DNA from: Microvirga aerophila
GTDB taxonomy: Bacteria; Pseudomonadota; Alphaproteobacteria; Rhizobiales; Beijerinckiaceae
Direction of reading: 5' to 3'
Assembly (NCBI RefSeq): GCF_003332305.1
Contig: NZ_QOIO01000006.1
Location: 1-64,000 of the forward strand
DNA length: 64,000 bases
Positions 26,625-35,952 of the stretch are shown here, in pieces. The notes under the pieces were generated by a model. The model had not been told where the DNA came from and did not search any database. It worked only from the letters and a program-made list of their open reading frames with translations. The position numbers and the translations under genes are program-made. The stretch's first letter is position 1; each line of letters opens with the position of its first letter.

Positions 26625-26677
26625 CAGTATAATATACGCCCACCCGATGGCTAGGGGTTGGGGCGTATATTATACGC
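26625..26677 (-). promoter_or_regulatory. Paired Zur-box-like operators
   Basis: Two palindromes, GTATAATATAC (26627-26637) and GCGTATATTATACGC (26663-26677), are inverted copies of each other with a shared GTATAATATACGCCC core and lie about 25 bases apart. Both have the TATA-N-TATA centre found in alphaproteobacterial Zur boxes. They sit just upstream of the His-rich gene and znuCBA. Zur would block transcription when zinc is plentiful. The wider 23-base consensus is only partly matched. Confidence 0.62.
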
Positions 26678-26710
26678 ATTTTTTGATTGAATGCCGTTTG
26701 GAACGCAACC

Positions 26711-28288
26711 CTAGAAGGCGGGATGATGCTGGTAGAGCCAGGTTTCGCTCAAGACCTCGTCCCCATTGCGCAGGTAGCAGCGCATTTCCACCGGATCGGT
26801 TCCCGTGACCGAAAGGTCGAACTGGGTGCGCCAGTGGCCCGGCACGTTGTTGGGCACGGCCTCGGTCAGGATATTGGCGAACTCGCCCCGGGAGGCGGAG
26901 AGGACAGGTCTCGGGATGACGCCGTTCGGGAGGTTGGTCAGCGGAGCGCCGACGAACTCCACCATGAACTTGCGAATACCCTTGGGCCGCGCCGTGCCGG
27001 CCTGCCCGCCGTTGCCGAAGCGGGTCGCCACCACCCGGGCCAAGGGTGTCGGGTAGGGCTCTTCGGCCGACCAGTGCATCCGGTAGAGGAACTCGAATGA
27101 CTGACCGGCCCGCGCCGGTTCGGCCGGCACCCACATGGCCACGATGTTGTCGTGGATCTCGTCGTCGGTGGGAATCTCGACGAGCTGAATCGTGCCTCTG
27201 CCCCATGAGCCCTGCGGCTCGATCCACAGGGAGGGGCGGCGGTCGTAATAGACCCCATCGAGATAGTGGTCGAAGTTGCGGTCACGCTGGAGCAGGCCGA
27301 AGCCTTTCGGGCTATCGTCCGTAAAGGCCGAGGTGACGATCCGCGGCGGGTTGTTGAGGGGGCGCCAGATCCGCTCGCCCGTGCCGGTCCACATGGCAAG
27401 CCCATCGGAATCGTGGATTTCCGGACGCCAGTCGACGGCGGTGGTCTTGGCCTTCTCCGAGTACCAGTACATGGAGGTGAGCGGCGCGATCCCGAGGCGG
27501 CTTACGTCCTGACGCAGGAAGACCGCGCTTTCGATGTTCATGATGATCGCCGCCGCCCGCTGCATGACGAAACGGTAGGCTCCCGTCACGCTCGGGCCGT
27601 CCAGGAGAGCGTAGAGGATTACCGTATCGGAGCCGGGCTGCGGGGTCTCGAAATACACGTGGGTGAAGTCGGGGAACTCCTCGTTCTTGCCGAACACCGC
27701 CACGTCCACCGCAAGGCCACGCGCCGACAGGCCATACTGGTAGAGTTCGCCGATCGCGCGGAAGTAGGAGGCCCCCAGGAAGGCGACCCAGTCGTTCTTG
27801 CGCCAGTCCAGCTTGCCGTTGCGGGCCTCCTGGTAGCGAAAGCCGGCAAAACCCGAATTGTCCGGCAGCTTGCGGGCCGGCGAGTCCGCCGGCATGTCGA
27901 AATAATCGCTGTCGTAGATGATCTCGCGCGCCTGGCCCTGTTCGACCGTATGCATGCGCACCGGCCGCTGGAAGAAGCGTCCGAGATGGAAGAACGTGAC
28001 TGGGAATTCGCTGGGTCCGTTGGCCCAGAGCGCCAGATCGGTCTTGAACCTGATCTTGCCGTGGGCGTCATAGTCGATCTGTTCGAGGACCTCCGGCGAC
28101 GGGCGGGGAGGGGCCACATAGGCGGCCTTGGCCATCGCCTCGGCCCGTGCCTTCAGGGCTTCGTACGAGAAGGGGGCCGGAGCGCCCGTTTTCAGGCCCT
28201 GCTGCGCCAAAGCCGTTGTGGAAAACCCGCTGGCCGCGAGGCCTGCGGTAGCGGTTGCGAACTGGAGAAACTGGCGACGATCGATCAT
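26711..28288 (-). CDS. Periplasmic glucan biosynthesis protein (OpgD/MdoD-like), second copy
   Basis: A 525-residue MdoG/OpgG-family protein with a Tat-type signal (MIDRRQFLQF, ending TTALAQQ). It shares many landmarks with the copy at 12943-14502, such as RDRV/RDRNF, IHDSDGL and IWRPLxNPP, yet is clearly diverged. Both are Tat-exported, hence OpgD-like. The ATG at 28288 is chosen because it leads straight into the Tat motif; the longer frame to 28555 runs back over the divergent TAXI gene's start. It probably modifies or releases periplasmic glucans. Confidence 0.87.
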   Translation of the reverse strand: MIDRRQFLQFATATAGLAASGFSTTALAQQGLKTGAPAPFSYEALKARAEAMAKAAYVAPPRPSPEVLEQIDYDAHGKIRFKTDLALWANGPSEFPVTFFHLGRFFQRPVRMHTVEQGQAREIIYDSDYFDMPADSPARKLPDNSGFAGFRYQEARNGKLDWRKNDWVAFLGASYFRAIGELYQYGLSARGLAVDVAVFGKNEEFPDFTHVYFETPQPGSDTVILYALLDGPSVTGAYRFVMQRAAAIIMNIESAVFLRQDVSRLGIAPLTSMYWYSEKAKTTAVDWRPEIHDSDGLAMWTGTGERIWRPLNNPPRIVTSAFTDDSPKGFGLLQRDRNFDHYLDGVYYDRRPSLWIEPQGSWGRGTIQLVEIPTDDEIHDNIVAMWVPAEPARAGQSFEFLYRMHWSAEEPYPTPLARVVATRFGNGGQAGTARPKGIRKFMVEFVGAPLTNLPNGVIPRPVLSASRGEFANILTEAVPNNVPGHWRTQFDLSVTGTDPVEMRCYLRNGDEVLSETWLYQHHPAF

Positions 28289-28442
28289 GGCGCTATGTTT
28301 TAAGCTTGTGATGGCCGAGACCCCTACCGACCAAGGTGGCAGGATTAAGTCACTCATAACCTCTTGAGAATTCTGCGTCAGCCGCCAAACTACGTCCGCA
28401 CACAGGCGCCGCCCGATCGGCGTCGATAACAGGGAGTACGCC

Positions 28443-29411
28443 ATGCGTTCCATCTTCAAGCGCCACCTCGTCGGCGCGGCTGCCGCTCTTGCGCTTGCAG
28501 GCGCGAGCCTTCCGGCCCAGGCCCAGGACTTCATCAACGTCCTGACCGGCGGCACCTCCGGGGTCTATTACCCGCTCGGCGTGGCCATCTCCAAAGTCTT
28601 CACCGACAAGGTCAAGGGCAGCCGTCCTTCAGTCCAGGCCACCAAGGCTTCCGTTGAAAACCTCACGCTTCTCCAGCAGGGCAAGGGCGAGATCGGCTTC
28701 ACCCTCGGCGACAGCCTGGCGCTCGGCTGGGCCGGCGACGAGGAGGCGGGCTTCAAGACCAAGCTCGACAAGCTGCGCGGCATGACGGCCATCTATCCCA
28801 ATTACATCCAGATCGTGGCCTCCAAGGAATCCGGCATCAAGACGCTGGCGGATCTCAAGGGCAAGCGTCTGTCGGTCGGCGCGCCGAAATCCGGCACGGA
28901 GCTCAACGCCCGGGCGATCCTCCAGGGCGCGGGCCTCACCTACAAGGATCTCGGCAAGGTCGAGTATCTGCCCTTCGGCGAATCCGTCGAGCTCATGAAG
29001 AACCGTCAGCTCGACGCCACCCTGCAGTCGGCGGGACTGGGTGTCTCGTCCATCCGCGACCTCGCCACCTCGGTGCCGATCGTCGTTGTGGAAATCCCGG
29101 CCGACGTAGTCCAGAAAGTCGGATCTCCCTATATCGGCGCCAACATCCCGGCCGGCACCTATGAGGGCCAGACGGCTGCCGTGCCGACCGCCGCCGTGGT
29201 CAACTACCTCGTGACCCATTCGGGCGTGAAGGACGAGACTGTCTACCAGATGACCAAGGCCATCTATGAGAGCCTGCCGGATCTCGCCGCAGCGCACGCG
29301 GCCGCCCGCGACATCAAGCTGGAGAGCGCCCTCACCGGAATGCCGGTCCCGATGCATCCGGGCGCGCAGCGCTACTTCGACGAGAAGGGCATCAAGAAAC
29401 AGGGTTCCTAA
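28443..29411 (+). CDS. TAXI-family TRAP transporter solute-binding protein
   Basis: A 322-residue periplasmic binding protein with a signal peptide (about 1-27, ASLPAQAQ) and the TAXI hallmark VLTGGTSGVYYPLGVAI right after it. TAXI proteins bind dicarboxylates, glutamate/glutamine or related anions, and the ligand here is not readable. It heads a three-gene unit with the fused TRAP permease and a DUF1850 protein, and is divergent from the second opgD/G gene. Confidence 0.9.
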   Translation: MRSIFKRHLVGAAAALALAGASLPAQAQDFINVLTGGTSGVYYPLGVAISKVFTDKVKGSRPSVQATKASVENLTLLQQGKGEIGFTLGDSLALGWAGDEEAGFKTKLDKLRGMTAIYPNYIQIVASKESGIKTLADLKGKRLSVGAPKSGTELNARAILQGAGLTYKDLGKVEYLPFGESVELMKNRQLDATLQSAGLGVSSIRDLATSVPIVVVEIPADVVQKVGSPYIGANIPAGTYEGQTAAVPTAAVVNYLVTHSGVKDETVYQMTKAIYESLPDLAAAHAAARDIKLESALTGMPVPMHPGAQRYFDEKGIKKQGS

Positions 29412-29504
29412 ACCCTTAGACCTATTTGACAATACAGCCGGGGCGGGCCAACTGCTCCGGCTTTTCCATGTCCAGTACATAAAACCAATAAGAGAGGCAG
29501 CGCC

Positions 29505-31799
29505 ATGAGCCAGGGTGTGAACGCGTCGGAAATCGCCAAGATGGAAGCGCCCTCCGAGGCTGTGAACCCGGAACATGGCCTCCCGGAGAGTTTCGGCGAA
29601 GGCATCTTCGGCAGAACCTTGTTCTGGATCGCGGTCGCCTTCTCGATCTTTCAGATCGTCACCTCCTTCGGCATCCCCTTGGACAGGCCTTTCCTGGGGA
29701 GCGTGACGCTCCTCCACTTCCTGATGGTGGCGCTGGTCGCGTGGGCCGGGTGGCTCATCCTGAAGGGCGTGCGCCGGCGCAACGTTCTCGACGGCGCGCT
29801 GGCCTGGATCGCCGTCGCGGCGGCGTTCGGACTGATCCTCTATTTCGGCGGCTCCCTTCCGAGCCAGGTGGTCCGCGCGCTCCACGTAGGTTTCCTGTGC
29901 CTGGTCGCAGGCGCAATGATCGGCAACCACAGGGCGACCTCGTCCACGGGCCGCGCGCTCGGATGGGGCATCGGCATCGCGGGCTTTGCGGTCGGTCTCT
30001 ATCAATGGGTCCTTTACAACGATCTCGTTGTGCGCGCCGGTGAGCTGACGCAGGCCGACATGATCTTCGGCATCGCGGCTCTCGTGATCCTGATCTATCT
30101 CGTCTGGCAGGTCATGGGCATCGCGCTGCCCATCGTGGCCTGCACGTTCCTGGCCTACTGCCTCCTGGGCCACCTGCTGCCCACGCCCCTCGACCATCGC
30201 GGCTACACGCTCGAGCAGGTGATCGAGCACATGTCGTTCGGAACGGAAGGCATCTATGCGGTGCCCACTCTGGTGTCGGCCACCTACATCTTCCTGTTCA
30301 TCCTGTTCGGCGCCTTCATGGAAAAGGCCGGCGTCATCGACTTCTTCAACGACATCTCCATGGCGGTCTTTGGCGACAAGAAGGGCGGGCCCGGCAAGGT
30401 CTGCGTCGCCTCGTCGGCTCTCATGGGCACCGTCTCGGGCTCCGGCGTCGCCAACGTGGTGGCGTCCGGCCAGTTCACCATCCCGCTCATGAAGCGCTTC
30501 GGCTTCCCATCGGCCTTCGCGGGCGGCGTCGAGGCGACATCCTCCATGGGCGGTCAGATCATGCCTCCCGTCATGGGCGCGGTGGCCTTCATCATGGCCG
30601 AGACCATCGACGTGCCGTACTCCAAGATCGTCGAGGCGGCGATCATTCCGGCAATCCTCTATTTCGGGGCCTGCTATCTGGCGGTGCATCTCGAGGCCGG
30701 CAAGCGCAACCTTCATGGGTTGCCTAAGAACGAACTGCCCAACGCCTGGACCGAGCTGAAGAAGAATTGGTTTCTGATCACCCCACTCGGCGTTCTCGTT
30801 TATCTGCTCTTTGCGGGCTACACCCCGCTTTTTGCCGGCGCGGTAGGCCTGTCCCTGACGGTTGCTCTCATCCTCGGCACGGCCATTGCGGCTGGCCTTG
30901 CGGTGCCGGCCCTGCGGGTCGCCTTCTGGGTTGCTCTCGCGCTGATCTCGGCGGCCTCCCTGGCCGCGAGCGTCACGCTGGTTCTCGTGGTCGTAGCATT
31001 GCTTTCGATCTGGAACGCCTTTTCGGGACGAGGGCGCCTCACCCTTCAGGCCTGCGTGGACGCCATGGCGGACGGGGCGCGTCAGGCGCTGCCGGTGGGC
31101 CTCGCCTGCGCGGTGGTCGGCATCGTGATCGGCACCATGACGTTAACGGGTCTCGGCACCATCGTGGGCACCTGGATGATCTCCATCGGCAAGGACAACA
31201 TGTTCCTGGCGCTTGTTCTCACCATGGTGTTCAGCCTGATCCTCGGCATGGGCATCCCGACGATCCCGAACTACATCATCACGTCGTCGCTGGCCGCCCC
31301 GATCCTCCTGAACCTGGATGTGCCGCTCATCGTCTCGCACATGTTCGTGTTCTACTTCGGCATCATGGCGGACCTGACGCCGCCCGTGGCGCTGGCAGCC
31401 TTCGCGGCGGCTCCCATGGCGAAGGTGTCGGGGCTGAAGATCGGCATACAGGCGGTCAAGATCGCCTTGCCGGGCTTCATCGTACCCTACATGGCGGTCT
31501 ACGATCCAACCCTGATGCTGCAGCCGGTGCCGGGGCTTGAGGGCGCAAGCTATTGGCTCGCGGTCGTCTACATCGTCGTCAAGGCGGCGCTCGCGCTCAC
31601 CCTTTGGGGCGTGGCGGCCATCGGCTATTTCCTGACGCCCCTGTCCTGGTGGGAGCGTCTCTGGGCGGCGGCCGCGGCGGCCTTCCTGGTGCTGGCCGTC
31701 CCGATCACCGACGAGGTTGGCTTTGGGCTCGCAGCACTCTTCATCGGCTATCATATCTGGCGCACGCGCCGGGCCGCCGCGCCTGCGATCAGCGGATGA
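29505..31799 (+). CDS. TRAP transporter fused 4TM/12TM permease
   Basis: A 764-residue membrane protein fusing the small DctQ-like and large DctM-like TRAP subunits, as usual in TAXI systems. There are about 16 or more hydrophobic segments. The DctM signatures are visible as GSGVANVVASGQFTIPLMKRFG with GGVEATSSMGGQIMPPVMGA, and GMGIPTIPNYIITSSLAAP. It imports the TAXI ligand using an ion gradient. Its stop overlaps the next ATG (ATGA). Confidence 0.92.
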   Translation: MSQGVNASEIAKMEAPSEAVNPEHGLPESFGEGIFGRTLFWIAVAFSIFQIVTSFGIPLDRPFLGSVTLLHFLMVALVAWAGWLILKGVRRRNVLDGALAWIAVAAAFGLILYFGGSLPSQVVRALHVGFLCLVAGAMIGNHRATSSTGRALGWGIGIAGFAVGLYQWVLYNDLVVRAGELTQADMIFGIAALVILIYLVWQVMGIALPIVACTFLAYCLLGHLLPTPLDHRGYTLEQVIEHMSFGTEGIYAVPTLVSATYIFLFILFGAFMEKAGVIDFFNDISMAVFGDKKGGPGKVCVASSALMGTVSGSGVANVVASGQFTIPLMKRFGFPSAFAGGVEATSSMGGQIMPPVMGAVAFIMAETIDVPYSKIVEAAIIPAILYFGACYLAVHLEAGKRNLHGLPKNELPNAWTELKKNWFLITPLGVLVYLLFAGYTPLFAGAVGLSLTVALILGTAIAAGLAVPALRVAFWVALALISAASLAASVTLVLVVVALLSIWNAFSGRGRLTLQACVDAMADGARQALPVGLACAVVGIVIGTMTLTGLGTIVGTWMISIGKDNMFLALVLTMVFSLILGMGIPTIPNYIITSSLAAPILLNLDVPLIVSHMFVFYFGIMADLTPPVALAAFAAAPMAKVSGLKIGIQAVKIALPGFIVPYMAVYDPTLMLQPVPGLEGASYWLAVVYIVVKAALALTLWGVAAIGYFLTPLSWWERLWAAAAAAFLVLAVPITDEVGFGLAALFIGYHIWRTRRAAAPAISG

Positions 31800-32161
31800 T
31801 CTGCCTCGTGGCGGGCTCTACGGTCGCGCCCCTGCTGGCGGGCGCGATCACCCTGGCCTGGACGCACTCGGTCGAGAAGATTGCCTGGGAGGAGGATTGG
31901 CGTGCAACGCCTGCCGGCCTTGAACTTGTGGAGGCTCGGGTCCGGGGCTCCGGGGCGGGCATGGAGCCGCCACCGGAGGCGCGGCTTGTCGATGGGGTAT
32001 GGAAATGGCGACCGGTCTTGGCGCCTCAGGGGTCGATCGTCATGCGGCGCTCGGGCGCGACCACGGATTGGCGGATCTGCATTTCGGGCCGGTGCCGACC
32101 CATGGAGGCTTATGTGCCGGCCGCGGCGGACCCGGTGCTCATGAAGGCGTGCGAGGGCTGA
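31796..32161 (+). CDS. DUF1850 protein of the TAXI-TRAP unit
   Basis: A 121-residue protein with an N-terminal hydrophobic segment (MICLVAGSTVAPLLAGAITLAW) and the motif TLAWTHSVEKIAWEEDW typical of DUF1850. Two cysteines near the end (WRICISGRCRPM) could form a disulfide in the periplasm. The family regularly accompanies TAXI-TRAP genes. Its start overlaps the permease stop by ATGA, showing coupling. The role is unknown. Confidence 0.85.
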   Translation: MICLVAGSTVAPLLAGAITLAWTHSVEKIAWEEDWRATPAGLELVEARVRGSGAGMEPPPEARLVDGVWKWRPVLAPQGSIVMRRSGATTDWRICISGRCRPMEAYVPAAADPVLMKACEG

Positions 32162-32419
32162 TCAAGCGTTTCCGCTGAGTGGCTCGACGGCGGTGCAGCG
32201 ACGCCAGAGCTGGACCATGAGCCAGGCGCCGAACAGGCAGAAGAGCGCCATCAGCACGTAGCCGAACACAGGCCCAAGCTCGAACAAACCGGCGATCGCC
32301 CAGCCGCTCGCGATCGCGACCCCGAACACTTCCGTGCCGATCAAGATCATGATGCTCATGACGGTGATGAAATTGCGCCAGTTGATGGGTTTTGCCTGGG
32401 CCAATGTCACGTACTCCAT
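32162..32419 (-). CDS. Small two-helix membrane protein
   Basis: An 85-residue protein with two hydrophobic segments (about 18-45 and 48-68). It ends one base beyond the DUF1850 stop and converges on it. Similar small membrane proteins are common in Hyphomicrobiales genomes; the function is unknown. Confidence 0.65.
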   Translation of the reverse strand: MEYVTLAQAKPINWRNFITVMSIMILIGTEVFGVAIASGWAIAGLFELGPVFGYVLMALFCLFGAWLMVQLWRRCTAVEPLSGNA

Positions 32420-32491
32420 TCCTTGACAGAGGCACTACCCCAAACGCCCCCTCGGGTGCAAGGTGTGCTCTTCTGCCGGTTTTGAGAAGCG

Positions 32492-32540
32492 GCACATCAT
32501 TCGAGGCGGAAAACCAGGTCCACTTTTCCGCCCGATGCGC
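32492..32540. repeat. Nested-hairpin intergenic repeat, copy 2
   Basis: Inverted relative to copy 1. The inner arms GCGGAAAA (32506-32513) and TTTTCCGC (32524-32531) and the outer arms GCACATC and GATGCGC match the element at 20372-20420 apart from a few bases. It lies 14 bases before the gamma-glutamyltransferase ATG, so it would be in that gene's leader. Confidence 0.75.
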
Positions 32541-32554
32541 ATAGTGTCGCGTCC

Positions 32555-34150
32555 ATGGCTGAAACCCCAGTTTTCTCGACGGCCGCCGTTGCGGCTCCCC
32601 ATACCCTCGCGGCCGAGACCGGCCAGATGATTTTGGCGGCCGGCGGCAATGCCGTGGAGGCCATGGTCGCCATGGCGGCGACCGTCGCGGTGGTGTACCC
32701 CCACATGAACGGTCTCGGAGGCGACGGCTTCTGGCTCGTCCGGGAGCCTAAGGGCCGCGTGCATGCCATCGACGCTTCCGGGCCGGCCGGCGCCCTCGCG
32801 ACGATCAAGCGCTACCGAACGAAGGGTTATGACGCCGTTCCTCCCCGTGGGCCGGATTCAGCGCTCACCGTGGCGGGCGCAGTCGCCGGTTGGGAGCTCG
32901 CGCTCGAACTGGCCCGTGCGCTCGGCGGCCAGCTTCCCCGCGAGCTGCTTTTCGGCGACGCCATCCGCCATGCCCGCGAGGGCTATCCGGTCTCCCGGTC
33001 CGAGGCGCGGTTCAAGACCAGCGAGGAGGCGGCCCTTTACGCGGTACCGGGATTTGCCGAGGCGTTCCTGGCCGAGGGCAAGCGGATGTCGGCCGGGACC
33101 TTGCGGCAAACGACCCGTCTCGCCGATACCCTGGAGCAGCTCGCCCATGCGGGCCTTCGCGATTTCTACCGCGGCGACATCGGGCGCGAGATCGCGGCCG
33201 ACCTGGAGCGGATCGGCTCCCCCATCGTGCGCCGGGACCTGGAGACTTACCGCGCCCGCGTGGTCCAGCCGCTGAGCCTGCGGCTGCGGGGTTCGACCAT
33301 TTACAACCTCCCGCCGCCAAGCCAGGGACTGGCTACGCTCATGATCCTCGGCATGTTCGAGCGCCTCAAAGCGACGCGCGGGGAATCGCCCGAGCATCAC
33401 CACGGTCTGATCGAGGCGACAAAGCGCGCCCTCGGCATCAGCGCATCCGTGGTGACAGACCCGCTGCACCTCGCCCACGATCCGGCCGGGTGCCTTGCGT
33501 CATCGGCTCTGGAGAGAGAGGCTGCCCGCATCGATATAGGCCGGGCCGCGCCTTTTCCGCTCCGCCACTCGCCGGAGGGGGGTACGGTCTGGATGGGAGC
33601 CGTCGACCAGGACGGCTTGGCGGTTTCCTACATCCAGTCGGTGTACTGGGCCTACGGCTCAGGCTGCCTGCTGCCGAAAACCGGCATGCTCTGGCACAAT
33701 CGCGGGGCAGCCTTCTCCCTTGATCCGGCAAGCCGCAATCCACTCGAGCCCGGCCGCAAGCCGCCGCACACCCTCAACCCGCCGCTTGCAGCCTTCGACG
33801 ATGGCCGCGTCCTCGCCTTCGGCACCATGGGAGGCGAGACCCAGCCGCAGATCCTGGGGCAGATCTTCACGCGCTATCGTCTCGGCATGGGCCTCGCCGA
33901 CACCGTGGAAGCACCGCGCTGGATCCTCGACAAGAACCGGGACTCGGAAACTGGGGTGCTGAGGGTCGAGAACGGCTTCGACCCCACGGTTATGCGGGCG
34001 CTTTCGCGGCTCGGTCACAGGATCGACGAGATGGACGAATCCGATGCCGAACGCTTCGGCCATGCCGGGATGGTCCTGCGGCAGCCGCGCAACGGAAGGG
34101 TCGAGGCCGCCCACGATCCACGGGCGGATGGAGGAGCGCTCGGGCTGTGA
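32555..34150 (+). CDS. Gamma-glutamyltransferase-like Ntn hydrolase
   Basis: A 531-residue protein of the GGT fold. Such enzymes self-cleave before a threonine that becomes the nucleophile. The candidate is Thr344 in EGGTVWMGAVDQDG, where classical GGTs have a TTH-type motif. YGSG at 367-370 matches the family oxyanion region, and FGTMGGETQPQ follows late in the small subunit. There is no signal peptide, so it is probably cytoplasmic. It may act as an amidohydrolase of the oxamate or acylase type rather than on glutathione; this is inference from the variant motif. Confidence 0.82.
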   Translation: MAETPVFSTAAVAAPHTLAAETGQMILAAGGNAVEAMVAMAATVAVVYPHMNGLGGDGFWLVREPKGRVHAIDASGPAGALATIKRYRTKGYDAVPPRGPDSALTVAGAVAGWELALELARALGGQLPRELLFGDAIRHAREGYPVSRSEARFKTSEEAALYAVPGFAEAFLAEGKRMSAGTLRQTTRLADTLEQLAHAGLRDFYRGDIGREIAADLERIGSPIVRRDLETYRARVVQPLSLRLRGSTIYNLPPPSQGLATLMILGMFERLKATRGESPEHHHGLIEATKRALGISASVVTDPLHLAHDPAGCLASSALEREAARIDIGRAAPFPLRHSPEGGTVWMGAVDQDGLAVSYIQSVYWAYGSGCLLPKTGMLWHNRGAAFSLDPASRNPLEPGRKPPHTLNPPLAAFDDGRVLAFGTMGGETQPQILGQIFTRYRLGMGLADTVEAPRWILDKNRDSETGVLRVENGFDPTVMRALSRLGHRIDEMDESDAERFGHAGMVLRQPRNGRVEAAHDPRADGGALGL

Positions 34151-34167
34151 GCCATGGTCGAAGGAGC

Positions 34168-35196
34168 TCAGCTCGCGGTCACGGACGTCCACACCCCGAA
34201 GAGCAGGCTCAGGCCCAGCACCAGCACGAAGGCGGCAGCCAAGAGCTCGATGCCGGCGATCGCGACAGCGCCGCTCATGCCGCGGCCTCCCGCGGCCCGT
34301 AGCGCCAGAGCCTTGGCGAACACCGCCAGCGCCGCGATGGCGCCGGTAGTCAGCGCCGTACCCAACGCCATGGCGAAGGTGGCGGCGATGCCGGCCGCAA
34401 AAAGGCCCTGAGACAGGGCAAAGACCAGAACCACGAGAGCGCCCGCGCAGGGGCGGATGCCGGCGGCCAGCGCCACGCCCGCCATGTCGCGCCAGCGGGT
34501 GAGGCGACTGAGCTGTTCAGGCGGCGGCATGTGAACGTGGTCGCACTCCTCCGCCGGCGTGGCCGCAAGGGGATTGCGGCTGAGCGCGATGGTGCCCATC
34601 ACCTTGCCGGCCTTGCGCCAAGTGATGGCGGCTCCGAGAAACGCCACGGCCGCGAAGCTCATCAGCTCCACGCCCTTGGTGACCTGGTTCATGGTAGCGG
34701 CCGTGGCCTTGAGGGCAAGGGCCAGGAGGCTCACCAGCCCGATGGCGACGAGCGCCTGGACCAAGGCCGCCGCGAGGCTCAAAGAGAAGCCCTTCACGAG
34801 CGCCCGCTCGTCCGCCACCACGTAGGCGGCGATCACGCCCTTGCCGTGACCGGGGCCGGCGGCGTGGAAGATCCCGTAAGCAAACCCGATGGCGAGCAGC
34901 GACCAGATGGCGGCTCCCTGCTCCTTCAAGGCCGTCACCGATTGTTGAAGGCTTCGGTAGAAGCCGCTTTGAACGGCCAGAATATAGGCGCCGATATCCC
35001 CGGATGGCGCAGCCTCGCGCAGGCCCATGCCGAAGGGATTGCGAACGGGCGGAGCCGCTGCGGGCGCAAGCCACCAGGCCAGGAGGGCCATGCCGCCCGC
35101 CACGAACGCGATGGCAGTCGCCGCGATACCGATGCGCCGCCAGAGACCGGCGCGCCCCGTTTCGGGCAAAGCCAGGGGTTCGGCCGTCACGGACAT
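34168..35196 (-). CDS. NicO/RcnA-like nickel-cobalt transporter
   Basis: A 342-residue membrane protein with about seven segments, including the NicO-type FAYGIFHAAGPGHGKGVIAAYVVA and the later GIRPCAGALVVLVFALSQGLF. The loop with CDHVHMPPPEQ is a small metal-binding stretch. It probably exports Ni or Co. The ATG at 35196 overlaps the end of the DUF1007 gene by ten bases, so I prefer it over the longer frame to 35328. Confidence 0.87.
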   Translation of the reverse strand: MSVTAEPLALPETGRAGLWRRIGIAATAIAFVAGGMALLAWWLAPAAAPPVRNPFGMGLREAAPSGDIGAYILAVQSGFYRSLQQSVTALKEQGAAIWSLLAIGFAYGIFHAAGPGHGKGVIAAYVVADERALVKGFSLSLAAALVQALVAIGLVSLLALALKATAATMNQVTKGVELMSFAAVAFLGAAITWRKAGKVMGTIALSRNPLAATPAEECDHVHMPPPEQLSRLTRWRDMAGVALAAGIRPCAGALVVLVFALSQGLFAAGIAATFAMALGTALTTGAIAALAVFAKALALRAAGGRGMSGAVAIAGIELLAAAFVLVLGLSLLFGVWTSVTAS

Positions 35197-35834
35197 GCGA
35201 TGATGGCCCGGTTGGCGTATTGCGCCCCGAAGCTGGAGGCGGCGGTCAGGGTCTGGAAGAAAGATTCCGACATACTTTGTTGCTCGGTGGTCTCGAGCGG
35301 CTTTGGCCGGGAGATGTTGGTCGCGCAACCCTTCGGGGCGCTGGCAAGCGTTACCGCGTCATTCCCGTCGGCCAGGGAAAAGCCGATGAACAAGGTCGGG
35401 TCGTAGATCTCGACCGAGGCTGTCCTGGCGCCCGTCGGAGCCTTGAGGGGCAGGAAATAGGACAGTGTCAGCGCCTCGTCCGCAAGGGCCATCGCATAGT
35501 CGCGCGGCGACGCGAATTCCTGCTTGCGCCCGTTCGCTTTCAGGACCGTGAAATAGTCGAACTCGACGAGGGATTCCGTGTTTTCCTTGGCGAGGTCCTG
35601 CAGTTCCTCGGAGGTCAGCTTCCCGTTGCTGTCCTTATCCAGGCCCTGAGTCACATAGGCCGAGTAGGCCTTGTCGAACGTCCAGGCGTGCCGAATGCCG
35701 GTCACATTTCCGCTAGTGTCGTACACCACCTCCGCCTTGGCGGTCACCCAGACGTGAGGATGCGCCAGGGCAGGGGACGCCCATGCGGCCAGGAGGGCAG
35801 CGGAAAGGCTGATGAGACCAAGGCGGTGGGTCAT
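35187..35834 (-). CDS. DUF1007 periplasmic protein
   Basis: A 215-residue protein with a signal peptide (about 1-24, ending SPALA) and the DUF1007 opening HPHVWVTAKAEVVYD. The aromatic/His-rich start of the mature protein is typical. The family accompanies NicO-type transporters and may present metal to them. Overlap with the downstream gene shows one transcript. A ten-base palindrome (AGGATATCCT, 35862-35871) lies about 30 bases upstream. Confidence 0.85.
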   Translation of the reverse strand: MTHRLGLISLSAALLAAWASPALAHPHVWVTAKAEVVYDTSGNVTGIRHAWTFDKAYSAYVTQGLDKDSNGKLTSEELQDLAKENTESLVEFDYFTVLKANGRKQEFASPRDYAMALADEALTLSYFLPLKAPTGARTASVEIYDPTLFIGFSLADGNDAVTLASAPKGCATNISRPKPLETTEQQSMSESFFQTLTAASSFGAQYANRAIIACP

Positions 35835-35952
35835 GCGTTATCTCGTAAAGCGACGCTTGAAGGATATCCTGAAGCGGTTGGACTGATCTTGTGACCCATC
35901 GTGGTTAATGGAGGCAAAACGGAGGCGCAGTTGATTGACGTTCTAAACTACA

